A stretch of DNA of 64,000 bases, taken from the NCBI GenBank assembly GCA_013373625.1, contig JABXHM010000060.1, forward strand, positions 16,481 to 80,480, written 5' to 3'. A program made the translations under genes and the position numbers. The notes under the pieces are model-generated. The model saw nothing but the letters and a program-made list of their open reading frames with translations, did not search any database and had not been told where the DNA came from. Positions 10,543 through 21,842 of this stretch are shown one piece after another (position 1 is the first letter of the stretch; the number at the start of each line of letters is the position of its first letter). The DNA comes from Alteromonadaceae bacterium (GTDB lineage Bacteria; Pseudomonadota; Gammaproteobacteria; Enterobacterales; Alteromonadaceae).

Positions 10543-12084
10543 TTACCAAGTTTGTGTCGCTTTAAATTTAGTTAAAGCTTCACTCAACTGAGACTCAATG
10601 TCATTGTTGTAGTTACCTGTTTCATTGATAGTATTCATCAGCTCAGCGTGTTCGCTGTTCATGTATGAATGCAGGGCCGCTTCAAAGTCGAGGATCTTGT
10701 TCAGTTCCACGTCTTTCAGGAAGCCTTTTTCTACCGCAAACAGGGAAACACCCGTATCGGCCACAGACAGTGGCGAATACTGTTTCTGTTTCATTAGTTC
10801 GGTAACGCGCTCACCGTGCTCAAGCTGGGCACGTGTTGCTTCGTCAAGGTCAGAAGCAAACTGCGAGAACGCCGCCAGTTCACGGTACTGAGCCAGTGCT
10901 AAACGGATACCACCGCCCAACTTCTTAACGATTTTGGTTTGCGCTGCACCACCAACACGCGATACCGAGATACCAGCGTTAACCGCAGGACGGATACCGG
11001 CATTAAACAAGTCAGTTTCTAAGAAGATCTGACCATCAGTAATCGAGATTACGTTGGTAGGTACGAAAGCAGAAACGTCACCCGCTTGCGTTTCGATAAT
11101 AGGCAGAGCTGTTAACGAGCCAGTTTTGCCCTTCACTTCGCCATTGGTAAAACGCTCAACATACTGCTCGTTAACACGCGCAGCACGCTCAAGTAGGCGT
11201 GAGTGAAGATAGAAAACGTCACCCGGGTAAGCTTCACGACCTGGTGGACGCTTAAGCAGCAATGAAATTTGACGATAAGCAACAGCTTGCTTCGACAAAT
11301 CATCATATACGATCAGCGCATCTTCACCGCGGTCGCGGAAAAACTCACCCATAGTACAACCAGAGTAAGGCGCTAAGTACTGTAATGCTGCTGACTCAGA
11401 AGCCGATGCAGCAACAACAATAGTGTGAGCCATTGCACCGTGCTCTTCGAGCTTACGTACTACGTTAGCAATGGTAGAGGCTTTTTGACCTACCGCTACA
11501 TAGACACACTTAACACCGGTGTTTTTCTGGTTAATGATGGCATCAACAGCCATCGCGGTTTTACCCGTCTGACGGTCACCGATGAGTAGCTCACGCTGAC
11601 CACGACCGATTGGAATCATCGCGTCAACTGATTTGTAACCAGTTTGTACTGGCTGATCAACTGACTGACGCTCGATTACGCCCGGTGCAATTTTCTCAAC
11701 CGGTTCGAAACCTTCCGCGTCAATAGACCCTTTACCATCAATCGGTGCACCCAGGGTGTTAACAACACGGCCTAACAGTGCACGACCTACCGGTACTTCT
11801 AAAATACGGCCGGTAGACTGGACTTTTTGTCCTTCTTGCAGGTCCGAGTAAGGACCCATTACTACTGCACCTACAGAGTCTCTCTCCAGGTTCAGTGCGA
11901 TCGCATAGCGACCGCCAGGAAGCTCAACCATTTCACCCTGCATGACATCGGCCAGGCCGTGTATGCGGATGATACCGTCAGTTACTGCGACGATAGTACC
12001 TTCGTTGCGTGCTTCACTGGTTACATCAAACTGTTCAATTCTTTTCTTGATCAGTTCTGCAATTTCAGTGGAATTAAGTTGCAT
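10543..12084 (-). CDS. atpA: F1Fo ATP synthase subunit alpha
   Basis: A 513-residue non-catalytic nucleotide-binding subunit of F1. The P-loop GDRQTGKT is at about 169-176, and the regulatory-site signature [14 protein letters not shown] is at about 365-378. The N-terminal beta-barrel and C-terminal helical domains are intact; length equals that of E. coli (513). It is followed closely by atpG. Confidence 0.99.
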   Translation of the reverse strand: MQLNSTEIAELIKKRIEQFDVTSEARNEGTIVAVTDGIIRIHGLADVMQGEMVELPGGRYAIALNLERDSVGAVVMGPYSDLQEGQKVQSTGRILEVPVGRALLGRVVNTLGAPIDGKGSIDAEGFEPVEKIAPGVIERQSVDQPVQTGYKSVDAMIPIGRGQRELLIGDRQTGKTAMAVDAIINQKNTGVKCVYVAVGQKASTIANVVRKLEEHGAMAHTIVVAASASESAALQYLAPYSGCTMGEFFRDRGEDALIVYDDLSKQAVAYRQISLLLKRPPGREAYPGDVFYLHSRLLERAARVNEQYVERFTNGEVKGKTGSLTALPIIETQAGDVSAFVPTNVISITDGQIFLETDLFNAGIRPAVNAGISVSRVGGAAQTKIVKKLGGGIRLALAQYRELAAFSQFASDLDEATRAQLEHGERVTELMKQKQYSPLSVADTGVSLFAVEKGFLKDVELNKILDFEAALHSYMNSEHAELMNTINETGNYNNDIESQLSEALTKFKATQTW

Positions 12085-12097
12085 GCTCTTATCCCCG

Positions 12098-12631
12098 TTA
12101 TGCTTGCAACGCGTCTGCGAGACGGTTCAATTTAGATTTCACGGAACCATCGATAACTGTATCGCCGGCTTTTATTACCAGGCCAGCTACCAGGGCAGGA
12201 TCCACGTTACAAATAAGCTTCACTTTACGTGCCAAACGTTTTTCTAACGCTGTGCTGAGTTCAGATTGCTGAGCTTCGCTAAGCTCAGACGCAGAGGTGA
12301 TAGACACTTCTACTTCCTTTTCATATTCTGCTTTAAATAAATTAAACATCGCAGATATGTCAGACAGCACAGTCAAACGTTTATTCTCAGCCAGTACCTT
12401 TATCAGGTTCTGACCATGTTCATCGAGCGAGTCACCACAGACATTAATGTAGAGTTCTGCAATCTTGTCCGCGGCCATCGAACCTGTCGACAGCGTACGG
12501 ATAGTCTCATTGTTTGAGACCTCGGCAGCAAAACCTAACATATCCTGCCATTTAGTGATGGCATTATGCTCAACAGCAAAATCGAAAGCCGCTTTTGCAT
12601 AGGGACGAGCTACGGTTGTCAATTCAGACAT
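12098..12631 (-). CDS. atpH: F1Fo ATP synthase subunit delta
   Basis: A 177-residue delta (OSCP) subunit that links the peripheral stalk to the top of F1. The N-terminal helical domain ([16 protein letters not shown]) and the C-terminal segment '[20 protein letters not shown]' carry the family signature. It lies between atpF and atpA with a gap of 13 bases to atpA. Confidence 0.98.
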   Translation of the reverse strand: MSELTTVARPYAKAAFDFAVEHNAITKWQDMLGFAAEVSNNETIRTLSTGSMAADKIAELYINVCGDSLDEHGQNLIKVLAENKRLTVLSDISAMFNLFKAEYEKEVEVSITSASELSEAQQSELSTALEKRLARKVKLICNVDPALVAGLVIKAGDTVIDGSVKSKLNRLADALQA

Positions 12632-12646
12632 GGCTCATCTCCTTTA

Positions 12647-13117
12647 TCAAAGTTCGGCGACAAGTTTTTCAACAATGTCGCTTTGCGCGCTAGCGTCGAT
12701 TTCACGTTCAAGGATCTGCTGTGCGCCAGCAACAGCTAAAGCTGCTACCTGCTTACGCAGTTCCTCTTTGGCACGATTGCGTTCAGCTTCAATTTCGGCA
12801 TAACCTTGCGTGATAATTTTTTCACGTTCAGCATGACCACGTTGCGTTTCTTCATCAACAAGTTGATTTCCACGCTTTTTGGCCTGCTCGATAATTTCAG
12901 CTGCTTGTGCTTTCGCTTCTTTAAGTTGCTCGGAGGCTTTCGCCTGAGCAAGCTCCAGGTCTTTCTCAGCGCGATCAGAAGCAGCTAAGCCATCGGCTAT
13001 CTTCTTCTGACGCTCTTCAATCGCAGCCATTAATGGTGGCCATACATAGCTTTTGCAAAACCACACAAAAACGATGAATGCGATTAATTGACCAAATAGA
13101 GTGGCGTTAATATTCAC
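12647..13117 (-). CDS. atpF: F1Fo ATP synthase subunit b
   Basis: A 156-residue subunit b of the peripheral stalk. One membrane helix (about 8-28) is followed by a long charged coiled coil rich in Ala, Glu and Lys. Length equals that of E. coli b (156). It is ordered between atpE and atpH. Confidence 0.98.
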   Translation of the reverse strand: MNINATLFGQLIAFIVFVWFCKSYVWPPLMAAIEERQKKIADGLAASDRAEKDLELAQAKASEQLKEAKAQAAEIIEQAKKRGNQLVDEETQRGHAEREKIITQGYAEIEAERNRAKEELRKQVAALAVAGAQQILEREIDASAQSDIVEKLVAEL

Positions 13118-13154
13118 AACCGCTCCTCCTCATAAAAGTTCGCTGACAGGGGGA

Positions 13155-13439
<285 letters not shown>

Positions 13440-13500
13440 TTAGCTGCCGCAAATTCCAGGTATTCACGGCAACCGGATGTACAATTTAAGAAACCATGGA

Positions 13501-14337
<837 letters not shown>

Positions 14338-14416
14338 TCAACCTAAAAATTAAAGTTTAAAATTCGTTGCCAGTTTCGCCACTGCCACCGTCGCGCGGTT
14401 TTATTTATTCTTTTCG

Positions 14417-14800
14417 TTAGTACTTTCTTTGACGAAACAACGCCAGCCAGTAGCTGACTGTTGCTACAGCAAACCCGGCAAATACCGGCAGCGGTGTCAA
14501 TTTTAACCCCGCAAACGCTATAGCAAATAAAATCACTGTTACAGCCAGTTTTAATTTCGATCCCTGGCTAAAACTTTTCGTGACCAGCCGCATTTGGCTA
14601 GCCCCGGCATACCTGAACGCAAAGAATGCGAAAATTTGGTTGGGTATAATGCTGATGATGGTACCGGCCGCAAAAGCAGTTGCTTTATCAACGGTACTAA
14701 ACACCCATACTAAGAGAATGAAAAATAATGCTGACGCACACTGAAAAAGCGCCGTTTTTTTGGCCAAAGATTTTCCATTGTCAGCCAAGTTCTTTGTCAC
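14417..14800 (-). CDS. atpI: ATP synthase subunit I (AtpI/Z family)
   Basis: A 127-residue protein with about four membrane helices, first gene of the atp operon. AtpI proteins assist c-ring assembly and may carry Mg2+. Its sequence is divergent, as usual for this subunit, so the call rests mainly on position, length and hydrophobic pattern. A good promoter lies 41 bases upstream of the start. Confidence 0.88.
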   Translation of the reverse strand: MTKNLADNGKSLAKKTALFQCASALFFILLVWVFSTVDKATAFAAGTIISIIPNQIFAFFAFRYAGASQMRLVTKSFSQGSKLKLAVTVILFAIAFAGLKLTPLPVFAGFAVATVSYWLALFRQRKY

Positions 14801-14840
14801 TTATATTCTCTGGTCTCGAAACCCAACAAAAAGCGACAGA

Positions 14841-14868
14841 AGTATACTGTTTTAGCGATAGAATTCAA
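14841..14868 (-). promoter_or_regulatory. Probable sigma70 promoter of the atp operon
   Basis: On the minus strand, TTGAAT (14863-14868), a 16-base spacer and TATACT (14841-14846). It lies upstream of atpI in the 160-base gap between parB and atpI. Confidence 0.6.
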
Positions 14869-14960
14869 CCGTTATGGGTTTTTTGTATGTTATTGTGAAA
14901 ATTATCTGTGCCTATAACAAAAGGTCAGACAACTTAACCATTAATTTGCTCAAAAAACCG

Positions 14961-15842
14961 CTATTTTATGCGTGATAATATACCGTCTAACTGATCGAGA
15001 TCGCTAAAATTAATGACTAACTTTCCTTTACCCCTGGCGTTATGATCAATTGACACCTGGGTGCCCAAATTATCAGATAATTGATTCACCAGACTTTTCA
15101 CATCCGGATCGATTTCTTTAGGCGGTTTGGGCTCTGCCGGCTCAAGAATTTTGCGTACCAGTTTTTCGGTATCCCGTACGGTTAACGCTTTACCCGATAC
15201 CACCTGCGCAGCATCCGACTGGGCTTCACCATTCAACGCGAGCAAGGCACGGGCATGTCCCATCTCTATGTCGCCATGCTCTACCAGTAACTTAACATCA
15301 TCATTGAGGTTATTTAACCGTAACAAATTAGTGATAGTGGTTCGCGACTTACCTACTGCGTCAGCCACTTCAGAGTGGGTCAGTTCGAATTCGTTCATCA
15401 GACGGTCGAGAGCCTGGGCCTCTTCCATGGCATTAAGATCTTCGCGCTGAATATTCTCTATCAGTGCTATCGCCACGGCCGCTTCGTCAGCCACTTCTTT
15501 AATTAAACACGGTATCACGTCAAGCTGCGCTAGCTGCGCTGCACGCCAGCGGCGTTCACCGGCGATAATTTCATACTTATCCACGCCTACAGCACGCACT
15601 ACAATTGGCTGAATAATACCTTGTGAGCGAATAGAAGAGGCCAGTTCTTCCAGCGCTTCTGGCGACATATCTTTACGCGGCTGGTATTTGCCTGGCTGCA
15701 TAAATTCAATAGGTAACTTGCTTAACTCGCTGCGCTGAGTGAAATTTTCGCTCTGATCGTCGTTTTCGTGACGAGAGGATGACTGACTGGTAGCCAATAG
15801 GGCATCCAAACCGCGTCCTAACCCTCTTCTTTTTGCTGACAT
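14961..15842 (-). CDS. parB: Chromosome partitioning protein ParB
   Basis: A 293-residue CTP-dependent DNA clamp that loads at parS and spreads. The N-terminal 'KRRGLGRGLDALLA' peptide, which touches ParA, is present, as is the catalytic box II GERRWRAAQ, followed by the helix-turn-helix (HSEVADAVGKSRTTITNLLR). A C-terminal dimer domain ends the protein. It follows parA by 30 bases. Its likely targets, two parS sites, are inside recF at 29989 and 30622. Confidence 0.98.
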   Translation of the reverse strand: MSAKRRGLGRGLDALLATSQSSSRHENDDQSENFTQRSELSKLPIEFMQPGKYQPRKDMSPEALEELASSIRSQGIIQPIVVRAVGVDKYEIIAGERRWRAAQLAQLDVIPCLIKEVADEAAVAIALIENIQREDLNAMEEAQALDRLMNEFELTHSEVADAVGKSRTTITNLLRLNNLNDDVKLLVEHGDIEMGHARALLALNGEAQSDAAQVVSGKALTVRDTEKLVRKILEPAEPKPPKEIDPDVKSLVNQLSDNLGTQVSIDHNARGKGKLVINFSDLDQLDGILSRIK

Positions 15843-15872
15843 AATATCCTCAATGCCTGAATATTTTTATTG

Positions 15873-16667
15873 TTAACTTGCCTTGGCAGGTATTTCTGAC
15901 GATTTATCCCGACGTCGTAATATTTCGCCGGCCAATGCCAGATAGGCTTTTGCGCCAGTAGACGATTTATCATAATACATCGCCGGTGCGCCAAAACTGG
16001 GCGCTTCGGCTAAACGAACATTACGCGGAATGACCGTACGATAAACCTGTTCGCCAAAATGACGTTTGAGCTGTTCCGATACGTCGTTAGCGAGGCGATT
16101 GCGCGGATCATACATTGTCCGCAGCACACCTTCTATTTTTAATTCAGGATTTACCACCGAAGCCAGTTTATGGATGGTGTCCATCAGTGCAGTTAAGCCT
16201 TCCAGTGCATAATATTCGCATTGCATGGGCACTAAAATAGAGTCGGCAGCCGCCAGGGCATTGACGGTTAGTAAATTTAGCGACGGTGGGCAATCAATAA
16301 AAATAAAGTCGTAATAATCACGCACTGACTGCAGTGCGTTGCGCAGGCGAACTTCACGGGCAAACTGCTCCATAAGTTTAATTTCGGCTGCGGTCACGTC
16401 GCCATTTGCGGCAATCAGGTCATATTTGCCGGACGTATCTTTAACAATGACGTCTTCAACCGACTTATCTTCAATCAGCAGTTCATAACTGGTTGCTTCA
16501 ACTTCGTATTTATCTACACCACTGCCCATCGTAGCGTTGCCTTGTGGATCAAGGTCAATCAATAACACTTTTCGCTTAGTGGCGGCCATCGAAGCGGCAA
16601 CATTCACCGCCGTGGTGGTTTTACCCACACCGCCTTTTTGATTTGCAATTGCAATGACTTTAGCCAC
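15873..16667 (-). CDS. parA: Chromosome partitioning ATPase ParA (Soj)
   Basis: A 264-residue deviant Walker-A ATPase. The motif KGGVGKTT is at residues 11-18 and Walker B is FIDCPPSLN. It forms the nucleoid-bound gradient that moves ParB-parS complexes. A GTG at 16667 is chosen: GGGA lies 6 bases upstream and the protein then begins VAKVIAIANQ as in relatives. A TTG at 16679, abutting the rsmG stop, would add four residues. It lies directly after rsmG. Confidence 0.97.
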   Translation of the reverse strand: MAKVIAIANQKGGVGKTTTAVNVAASMAATKRKVLLIDLDPQGNATMGSGVDKYEVEATSYELLIEDKSVEDVIVKDTSGKYDLIAANGDVTAAEIKLMEQFAREVRLRNALQSVRDYYDFIFIDCPPSLNLLTVNALAAADSILVPMQCEYYALEGLTALMDTIHKLASVVNPELKIEGVLRTMYDPRNRLANDVSEQLKRHFGEQVYRTVIPRNVRLAEAPSFGAPAMYYDKSSTGAKAYLALAGEILRRRDKSSEIPAKAS

Positions 16668-16679
16668 GTTAGATCCCAA

Positions 16680-17318
16680 CTATGATTTTTGAACCGTCAG
16701 CAGGTGACGCTCGCCTTGTAGCCCCGGTACATAAAGCTCTACAGATGATTCCAGAGTAAAAGTATCGGGTATTGCTGCGATTTCATCGGCCGGATACTGG
16801 CCTTTTAGCGCCAGAAACTTACCCTTTGAATCTACCAGATGCTGACACCAGTGCAACATATCTTTTAGCGATGCAAACGCTCTGCTAAGAACTGCATCAT
16901 AGTACTGCTCAGGCTGATGTTCCTCAACCCGACTTTGTATTGGGTCAATATTGATCAGCTGCATCTCATAGGCACATTGCTTCATAAAGCGTACGCGCTT
17001 GCCCAGGCTATCGAGTAACGTAAACGTTTTGTCCGGGCATGCAATGGCCAGTGGGATACCCGGTAAACCCGGGCCGGTGCCTACATCGATATAGCGTTGC
17101 TGATCTAAAAATGGCACCACAGCCAGTGAATCAAGAATATGTTTAACCATCATTTGCTCTGGGTCGCGCACAGAGGTGAGGTTAAACGCTTTGTTCCACT
17201 TGTGAATGCGTTCTACATAGTCGAGCAGCAGATTCTGTTGTTGCTCAGACAGCACCAACGACATTGCTGCAATACCATCACGTAACATAACGCTTAATTT
17301 TTCACGATCAAAACTCAT
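16680..17318 (-). CDS. rsmG: 16S rRNA 7-methylguanosine (G527) methyltransferase RsmG
   Basis: A 212-residue Rossmann-fold methyltransferase. It has the SAM motif [14 protein letters not shown] (about 71-84) and [12 protein letters not shown] following it. It methylates G527 in the 530 loop of 16S rRNA. Its ATG directly abuts the mnmG stop (TAAATG), indicating translational coupling. Confidence 0.97.
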   Translation of the reverse strand: MSFDREKLSVMLRDGIAAMSLVLSEQQQNLLLDYVERIHKWNKAFNLTSVRDPEQMMVKHILDSLAVVPFLDQQRYIDVGTGPGLPGIPLAIACPDKTFTLLDSLGKRVRFMKQCAYEMQLINIDPIQSRVEEHQPEQYYDAVLSRAFASLKDMLHWCQHLVDSKGKFLALKGQYPADEIAAIPDTFTLESSVELYVPGLQGERHLLTVQKS

Positions 17319-19220
17319 TTAGGCTGACTGCTTCTCGTATTTTCGTAACATGCCGTGTTTTTTCAAGTATACCAGCAATAACGAAATTGCTGCCGGAGTA
17401 ATTCCCGAAATTCGCGCAGCTTTACCAATAGTCTCCGGACGCGCATCGCTAAGTTTTGCCACCACTTCATTGGATAGCCCGGATATTTTACTGTAATCAA
17501 AATCTGCCGGTAACAGCGTATTCTCATGACGCTGAGTTTTCGCAATTTCGTCCAGCTGACGGGCTATGTAACCAGCATACTTGATTTGAATTTCGACTTG
17601 TTCAGCAGCAATGGGATCTGTCAGGCCGGGGCCTAATTCAGCGATATCCATTAGCGTCGAATAGGTCATTTCCGGCCGACGAATCAACTCTTCAAGGGAA
17701 TGTTCGCGACTGACCGGATTTTTAAGCAATTCGTTGAGTTTAGGCGTGGCCGCGTGTTCCGGATGGATCCATTGCCCACGTAAACGTTGCTGCTCTTTTT
17801 CGACAGCCTCGTTTTTGGTCATGAATGTTTGCCAACGTGCGTCATCGACTAATCCCAGCTCGCGACCAATCGCGGTTAAGCGCAGATCAGCGTTGTCTTC
17901 GCGCAACAATAAACGGTATTCGGCACGACTGGTGAACATACGATACGGTTCTTTGGTCCCCATAGTTGCCAGATCATCTATCAGTACGCCCATATAAGCC
18001 TGATCACGACGCAGGATCAGCGGATCTTTATCTTGCACCTGAATAGCCGCATTAGCACCGGCAATCAAACCTTGTGCGCCGGCTTCTTCGTAACCGGTAG
18101 TACCATTGATTTGACCGGCAAAAAACAAGCCGTCAATGAACTTGGTTTCCAGGGTTTGTTTTAGGTCACGCGGATCGAAAAAGTCATACTCTATGGCATA
18201 GCCAGGACGAATAATGTGTGCGTTTTCAAAGCCTTTAATTGAATGAATCAAGGCTTGCTGTATATCAAAAGGTAAACTGGTGGAGATCCCATTCGGGTAG
18301 ACCTCAACACTGGTGAGTCCTTCTGGTTCAACGAAGATCTGATGCGAGTTTTTATCGGCAAAACGGGTGATTTTATCTTCGATACTCGGACAATACCGCG
18401 GTCCGATACCTTCGATAACACCGGTAAACATAGGGGAACGATCCAAACCACCGCGGATAATATCGTGAGTTTTTTCGTTCGTGTGGGTGATGTAACACGG
18501 GATCTGTCTGGGATGCATATCTCGGTTACCCATAAACGAAAATACCGGTGCAGGCGTATCGCCAGGCTGTGCCTGCATGACATCGAAATTCAGTGAACGA
18601 ATATCTAAACGCGCAGGTGTGCCGGTTTTAAGTCGATCGACACGAAAAGGTAATGCTCGTAAGCGTTCTGCCAGTGCCATGGATGGCGGATCGCCGGCCC
18701 GGCCACCCCGATAATTTTCCAGACCAATGTGAATAGTGCCACCAAGAAAAGTACCGACAGTTAACACCACAGACTTTGCGCGAAACTTAAGACCCATCTG
18801 GGTAACCACGCCACACACCCGATCATTTTCTACGATCAGATCATCACAGCTTTGCTGAAATAACGTCAGGTTAGGCTGATTTTCCACAATACTGCGAATA
18901 GCCTGGCGATACAGCGATCGGTCAGCCTGGGCGCGGGTCGCGCGTACAGCGGGTCCTTTGCTGGAATTAAGTGTTCTGAACTGGATCCCGCCCTGATCGG
19001 TGGCCAGCGCCATTGCGCCACCTAAAGCGTCGATCTCTCTAACCAGATGGCCTTTGCCAATTCCACCTATCGCCGGATTACAAGACATCTGGCCTATCGT
19101 TTCGATATTGTGGGTAAGCAATAATGTATTAACGCCCATGCGTGCAGCAGCGAGCGCAGCTTCGGTGCCGGCATGACCGCCGCCGACGACTATTACATCG
19201 TAATCTTGCTGATAGAACAT
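17319..19220 (-). CDS. mnmG: tRNA uridine-34 5-carboxymethylaminomethyl modification enzyme MnmG
   Basis: A 633-residue FAD enzyme that works with MnmE on the wobble uridine of tRNAs. The FAD-binding [10 protein letters not shown] is at about 13-22. The signature [20 protein letters not shown] is near residue 45, and the C-terminal helical MnmE/tRNA-binding domain is complete. Length matches E. coli GidA (629). GAGG lies 8 bases before the ATG. It is the gene next to oriC on the left and is transcribed away from it. Confidence 0.99.
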   Translation of the reverse strand: MFYQQDYDVIVVGGGHAGTEAALAAARMGVNTLLLTHNIETIGQMSCNPAIGGIGKGHLVREIDALGGAMALATDQGGIQFRTLNSSKGPAVRATRAQADRSLYRQAIRSIVENQPNLTLFQQSCDDLIVENDRVCGVVTQMGLKFRAKSVVLTVGTFLGGTIHIGLENYRGGRAGDPPSMALAERLRALPFRVDRLKTGTPARLDIRSLNFDVMQAQPGDTPAPVFSFMGNRDMHPRQIPCYITHTNEKTHDIIRGGLDRSPMFTGVIEGIGPRYCPSIEDKITRFADKNSHQIFVEPEGLTSVEVYPNGISTSLPFDIQQALIHSIKGFENAHIIRPGYAIEYDFFDPRDLKQTLETKFIDGLFFAGQINGTTGYEEAGAQGLIAGANAAIQVQDKDPLILRRDQAYMGVLIDDLATMGTKEPYRMFTSRAEYRLLLREDNADLRLTAIGRELGLVDDARWQTFMTKNEAVEKEQQRLRGQWIHPEHAATPKLNELLKNPVSREHSLEELIRRPEMTYSTLMDIAELGPGLTDPIAAEQVEIQIKYAGYIARQLDEIAKTQRHENTLLPADFDYSKISGLSNEVVAKLSDARPETIGKAARISGITPAAISLLLVYLKKHGMLRKYEKQSA

Positions 19221-19282
19221 AATTACCTCACGAATTTAAATCGTTTAGCCAGAGTCGAAAAAAGGGCGCGTATTTTAGCTGA

Positions 19283-19760
19283 GATCTTGCCTAATGGAAA
19301 CGGTTAAATTTTCTACATTAACGTCTAAAAATGTATTTTTCGATCGCGTTATTAATATATAGGATCTATGTAGATCTTTTATATTTATATTTATTAAGCA
19401 CGCAAGGATCTGTGGGTAACTCAGTATTTGGCATATAAAACATAAAATTACGCGATCAATAAGATCTGTATGACCCCGATCATAACCAGTCATTGATCCT
19501 GTGTATAAAGGGGGGTTTTATCCACATGCCAGGGTTGTGACGATCTTATCAAAGTTGAGATCAAAGCTTGTACACAGCTACTTCGCAGAGGTTATACACA
19601 GCAGTGATCTACCTTTGATCTAGCTGGGGATAACTTGTTCACTAGATCCACGATCGGATCGGCTTTCTGACGGTACTATAAGGCTTCCAGAGCGGTTTTA
19701 CTGTGGAAAAGAGTTATCCAGATCGGCGTTGATGTGATCGCACAGTTATTTTTAACGATC
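19283..19760. other. Probable chromosomal replication origin oriC
   Basis: A non-coding stretch between mnmG and the dnaC-like gene. It has 19 GATC sites in 478 bases (about two expected by chance). A perfect DnaA box TTATCCACA is at 19518-19526. TTATACACA occurs at 19592-19600 (+) and inverted at 19500-19508. Weaker boxes are at 19411 (-), 19568, 19625 (-), 19702 (-) and 19714. The mnmG-proximal part (about 19300-19400) is AT-rich with GATC-led stretches (GATCTTTTATATT at 19373), as in the E. coli unwinding element. The layout mnmG - unwinding element - DnaA boxes matches E. coli, but dnaC/dnaT-like genes lie between the origin and mioC. Confidence 0.9.
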
Positions 19761-19762
19761 AT

Positions 19763-19790
19763 AAAAAAAGCGGGTGATTACACCCGCTTT
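19763..19790 (-). terminator. Terminator of the mioC-dnaT-dnaC unit, shielding oriC
   Basis: A perfect 10-base stem (AAAGCGGGTG with complement, loop of 4; 19767-19790), followed leftward by seven U. It stops leftward transcription 17 bases after the dnaC stop and before the DnaA boxes. Confidence 0.88.
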
Positions 19791-19806
19791 GATCTTTATT
19801 TCGAGA

Positions 19807-20625
19807 TTATCTAAGTTGATTTGGTTGATAGCGGGGCGGTGATACCTCGTCCTGCTCATCAATTTTTAAGCCATTTCTGCGGCTCGGCCCTGAAAACTTC
19901 ACTTTATACGTATCGTATTCTTTGAGTGATTCGAAGCAATAACTGCCTAATGCCTGACCCAGATCGCTTAATGAATGATTGGTGATCAAAATACAGTTCT
20001 TTTTGTTTACCAGCCGTTGTCTGAGCAGGTTACCGAGCCAGCTCTGGGCGTTTTTCTTTAATACTGATTCGTTTACACATACTTCGTCGAGTATCAGCAT
20101 ATCGACGTCAAGTAGTTCCTGATTGGCCTGCCGGAATTTCTGGCCTACGTTATCCTGTGCACCGAAATCGTAGGATGAATAGCGCATTTCAAGCAGTGTG
20201 GACAGTTGCCGGTATAACACGGTGATTTCAAACTGATCGATTAACTGGTGCGCTATGGCACCTGCAATGTGTGACTTGCCGCGGCCGTAGTCGCCATAAA
20301 AAATCATCATATGCGAGCCAGCTTCACGCCAGGCTTTGTCTTCATGGGCAGCTATAAAAGACTGCGCAATACTGACAGCTTCTATTACATCATCGCTGTC
20401 TTCGACTAAATTACTGAAGGTCCAGCGTGGGTTAAGGTCAGATTTACCGTGTAATTGCTCTATGCGGTGTTTTCTTGATTGTTGCTGAAGTTGCGCTATT
20501 TCCTGATTGGCCTGCGCCTCATAGTGTTTGCGCAAGGTTTTATAATCGATATATTCAGATTCATCAGGTACCGATTTACCCAGTGTTTTGGCCAGCGAAT
20601 TAAGCTTATTTTTAAATGAATCCAT
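19807..20625 (-). CDS. dnaC: DnaC-like AAA+ helicase-loader ATPase
   Basis: A 272-residue protein of the DnaC/IstB-type AAA+ family. A charged N-terminal helical part (about 1-65) would contact the DnaB helicase. The P-loop GDYGRGKS is at 111-118, Walker B DMLILDE at 175-181, and a sensor-1 segment CILITNHS at 211-218. The box VII region (CFESLKEY) lacks an obvious arginine finger; this is from reading only, not alignment. It is longer than E. coli DnaC (245). It lies 2 bases after the dnaT-like gene and beside oriC, which supports a role in loading helicase at the origin. A DNA-replication ATPase of other specificity remains possible. Confidence 0.85.
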   Translation of the reverse strand: MDSFKNKLNSLAKTLGKSVPDESEYIDYKTLRKHYEAQANQEIAQLQQQSRKHRIEQLHGKSDLNPRWTFSNLVEDSDDVIEAVSIAQSFIAAHEDKAWREAGSHMMIFYGDYGRGKSHIAGAIAHQLIDQFEITVLYRQLSTLLEMRYSSYDFGAQDNVGQKFRQANQELLDVDMLILDEVCVNESVLKKNAQSWLGNLLRQRLVNKKNCILITNHSLSDLGQALGSYCFESLKEYDTYKVKFSGPSRRNGLKIDEQDEVSPPRYQPNQLR

Positions 20626-20627
20626 GA

Positions 20628-21287
20628 TTATTTACTTTGTGGTTTATGGGCGTATTTGGCAACAAGTTGTCTGGCATTATCATCTGCTTCGATGCCGGGT
20701 TCAATGACAACGTTTTGGCTACCGACTTTTTTTACTGCCTGGTAGCCGGTTGCGGTGCGACGATTTTTTATTGAATAAGTAAATTTTTGTGTCCACTGAT
20801 ACGAACTCAGTACAGATTCTGGTCTGCCTAACCAATAGGCAACAAACTCACCAACATTATGCTCATCGTATGATTTGTCGATTAATCCAATGAGGGTAGC
20901 AATATCTTCAAACACGGCTTTATCGGGCTGCCAGTCACGATGCATTGCATAATGTTGTTGATGCAATGGCAAAGCGTGCTGGTTATTTTTGATAAGCGGT
21001 AACAGCAGTTGTTCTCCGGCCAGTGAGGCGTCGAGATTGAGTGTCTTGGGCACAGTCACCAGGCCTGCTAAGGCGAGCTCTTCGATAAGAGAATTAATTT
21101 GCCGACCTCGGGTAAATATCGGTTGGCTGTTGTCACCATTTACCAAGGCGAGCAATTCTTTGTACTGCAGCGGCTGGGTTAATAGCGTATCTGTATTAGC
21201 GTGCGGCCTGAAGGCCACACAATATAAAACTCGTGCAGCGTTGCTCAGGGCTGTCGTCAGTGCGTTGAGTTCGGCCTGAGTAAACAT
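20628..21287 (-). CDS. dnaT: DnaT-like primosomal protein
   Basis: A 219-residue protein. The N-terminal half looks like a winged-helix module (FTRGRQINSLIEELALAGL at about 58-76). The C-terminal part at about 117-175 matches the DnaT DNA-binding domain: HRDWQPD, then GEFVAYWLGRPE and SSYQWTQKFTYSIKNRR, as in E. coli DnaT (DWQPD, AYWQAEG, VQWQQKLARSL). DnaT helps pass DnaB-DnaC to the primosome. Its start overlaps the mioC stop by one base (TAATG), and it runs directly into the dnaC-like gene, so mioC-dnaT-dnaC look like one transcription unit. Confidence 0.82.
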   Translation of the reverse strand: MFTQAELNALTTALSNAARVLYCVAFRPHANTDTLLTQPLQYKELLALVNGDNSQPIFTRGRQINSLIEELALAGLVTVPKTLNLDASLAGEQLLLPLIKNNQHALPLHQQHYAMHRDWQPDKAVFEDIATLIGLIDKSYDEHNVGEFVAYWLGRPESVLSSYQWTQKFTYSIKNRRTATGYQAVKKVGSQNVVIEPGIEADDNARQLVAKYAHKPQSK

Positions 21288-21727
21288 TAATCCAACGTAT
21301 CGAGAATAGGCTCAAACCATTCTACGGCTCTGTCTTCCGGGATAGGGTGGTGCAGAACGTCAATGTGCAATGGGTCGGCAATGAGTGTGGCACCGCCTTT
21401 TTCCAGTAATGATTGCATAATGTTTGCACCCTGACAAAAGGTGTCGTAACTGCTGTCACCCAAACCAATAATAAAAGCTTCTACTTCACTGAGTTCTTCG
21501 CCTTCTAACTGACTGGCAAAAGCGCGGATGTTGTCGGGTAATTCGCCTGCGCCGTGCGTTGAGGTACAAATAAACCAGGTTGAGTCTTCGTCGATATCAG
21601 CAATATCAGGCTGAGTGAGTATTGTCGCTTTATAACCGCGAGCGCGTACTGTCTCAGCAATAGCGTCTGCGACATATTCACTTGCACCTAATACTGAACC
21701 TACAAGTAACGTAAAGTGACGATCCAT
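21287..21727 (-). CDS. mioC: Flavodoxin-like protein MioC
   Basis: A 146-residue FMN-binding flavodoxin domain. The phosphate loop is GSVLGASEYVAD (11-22), and the isoalloxazine loops are CTSTHGAGELPDN and GLGDSSYDTF. MioC homologues flank oriC in E. coli and can serve as an electron carrier. Here mioC is two genes away from the origin. It begins the unit mioC-dnaT-dnaC. Confidence 0.93.
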   Translation of the reverse strand: MDRHFTLLVGSVLGASEYVADAIAETVRARGYKATILTQPDIADIDEDSTWFICTSTHGAGELPDNIRAFASQLEGEELSEVEAFIIGLGDSSYDTFCQGANIMQSLLEKGGATLIADPLHIDVLHHPIPEDRAVEWFEPILDTLD

Positions 21728-21842
21728 ATTGCTCCAGAAAAATCGGTTAGCTGATTTAAAGTATGAGTTTTATTATATCAACAATCGTTACGCAGGTAAT
21801 AGCGTTACGCTGCTTTATGCTTCGAGCCATGTTGCGAACCGG

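Noticed and set aside
16668..16679. TTG as the parA start
   Set aside because: The GTG four codons later has a better-placed ribosome site and matches the family N-terminus.
19275..19493. A 72-codon frame on the minus strand inside oriC
   Set aside because: It lies in GATC- and AT-rich origin DNA, has no ribosome site, and shows no protein-like pattern.
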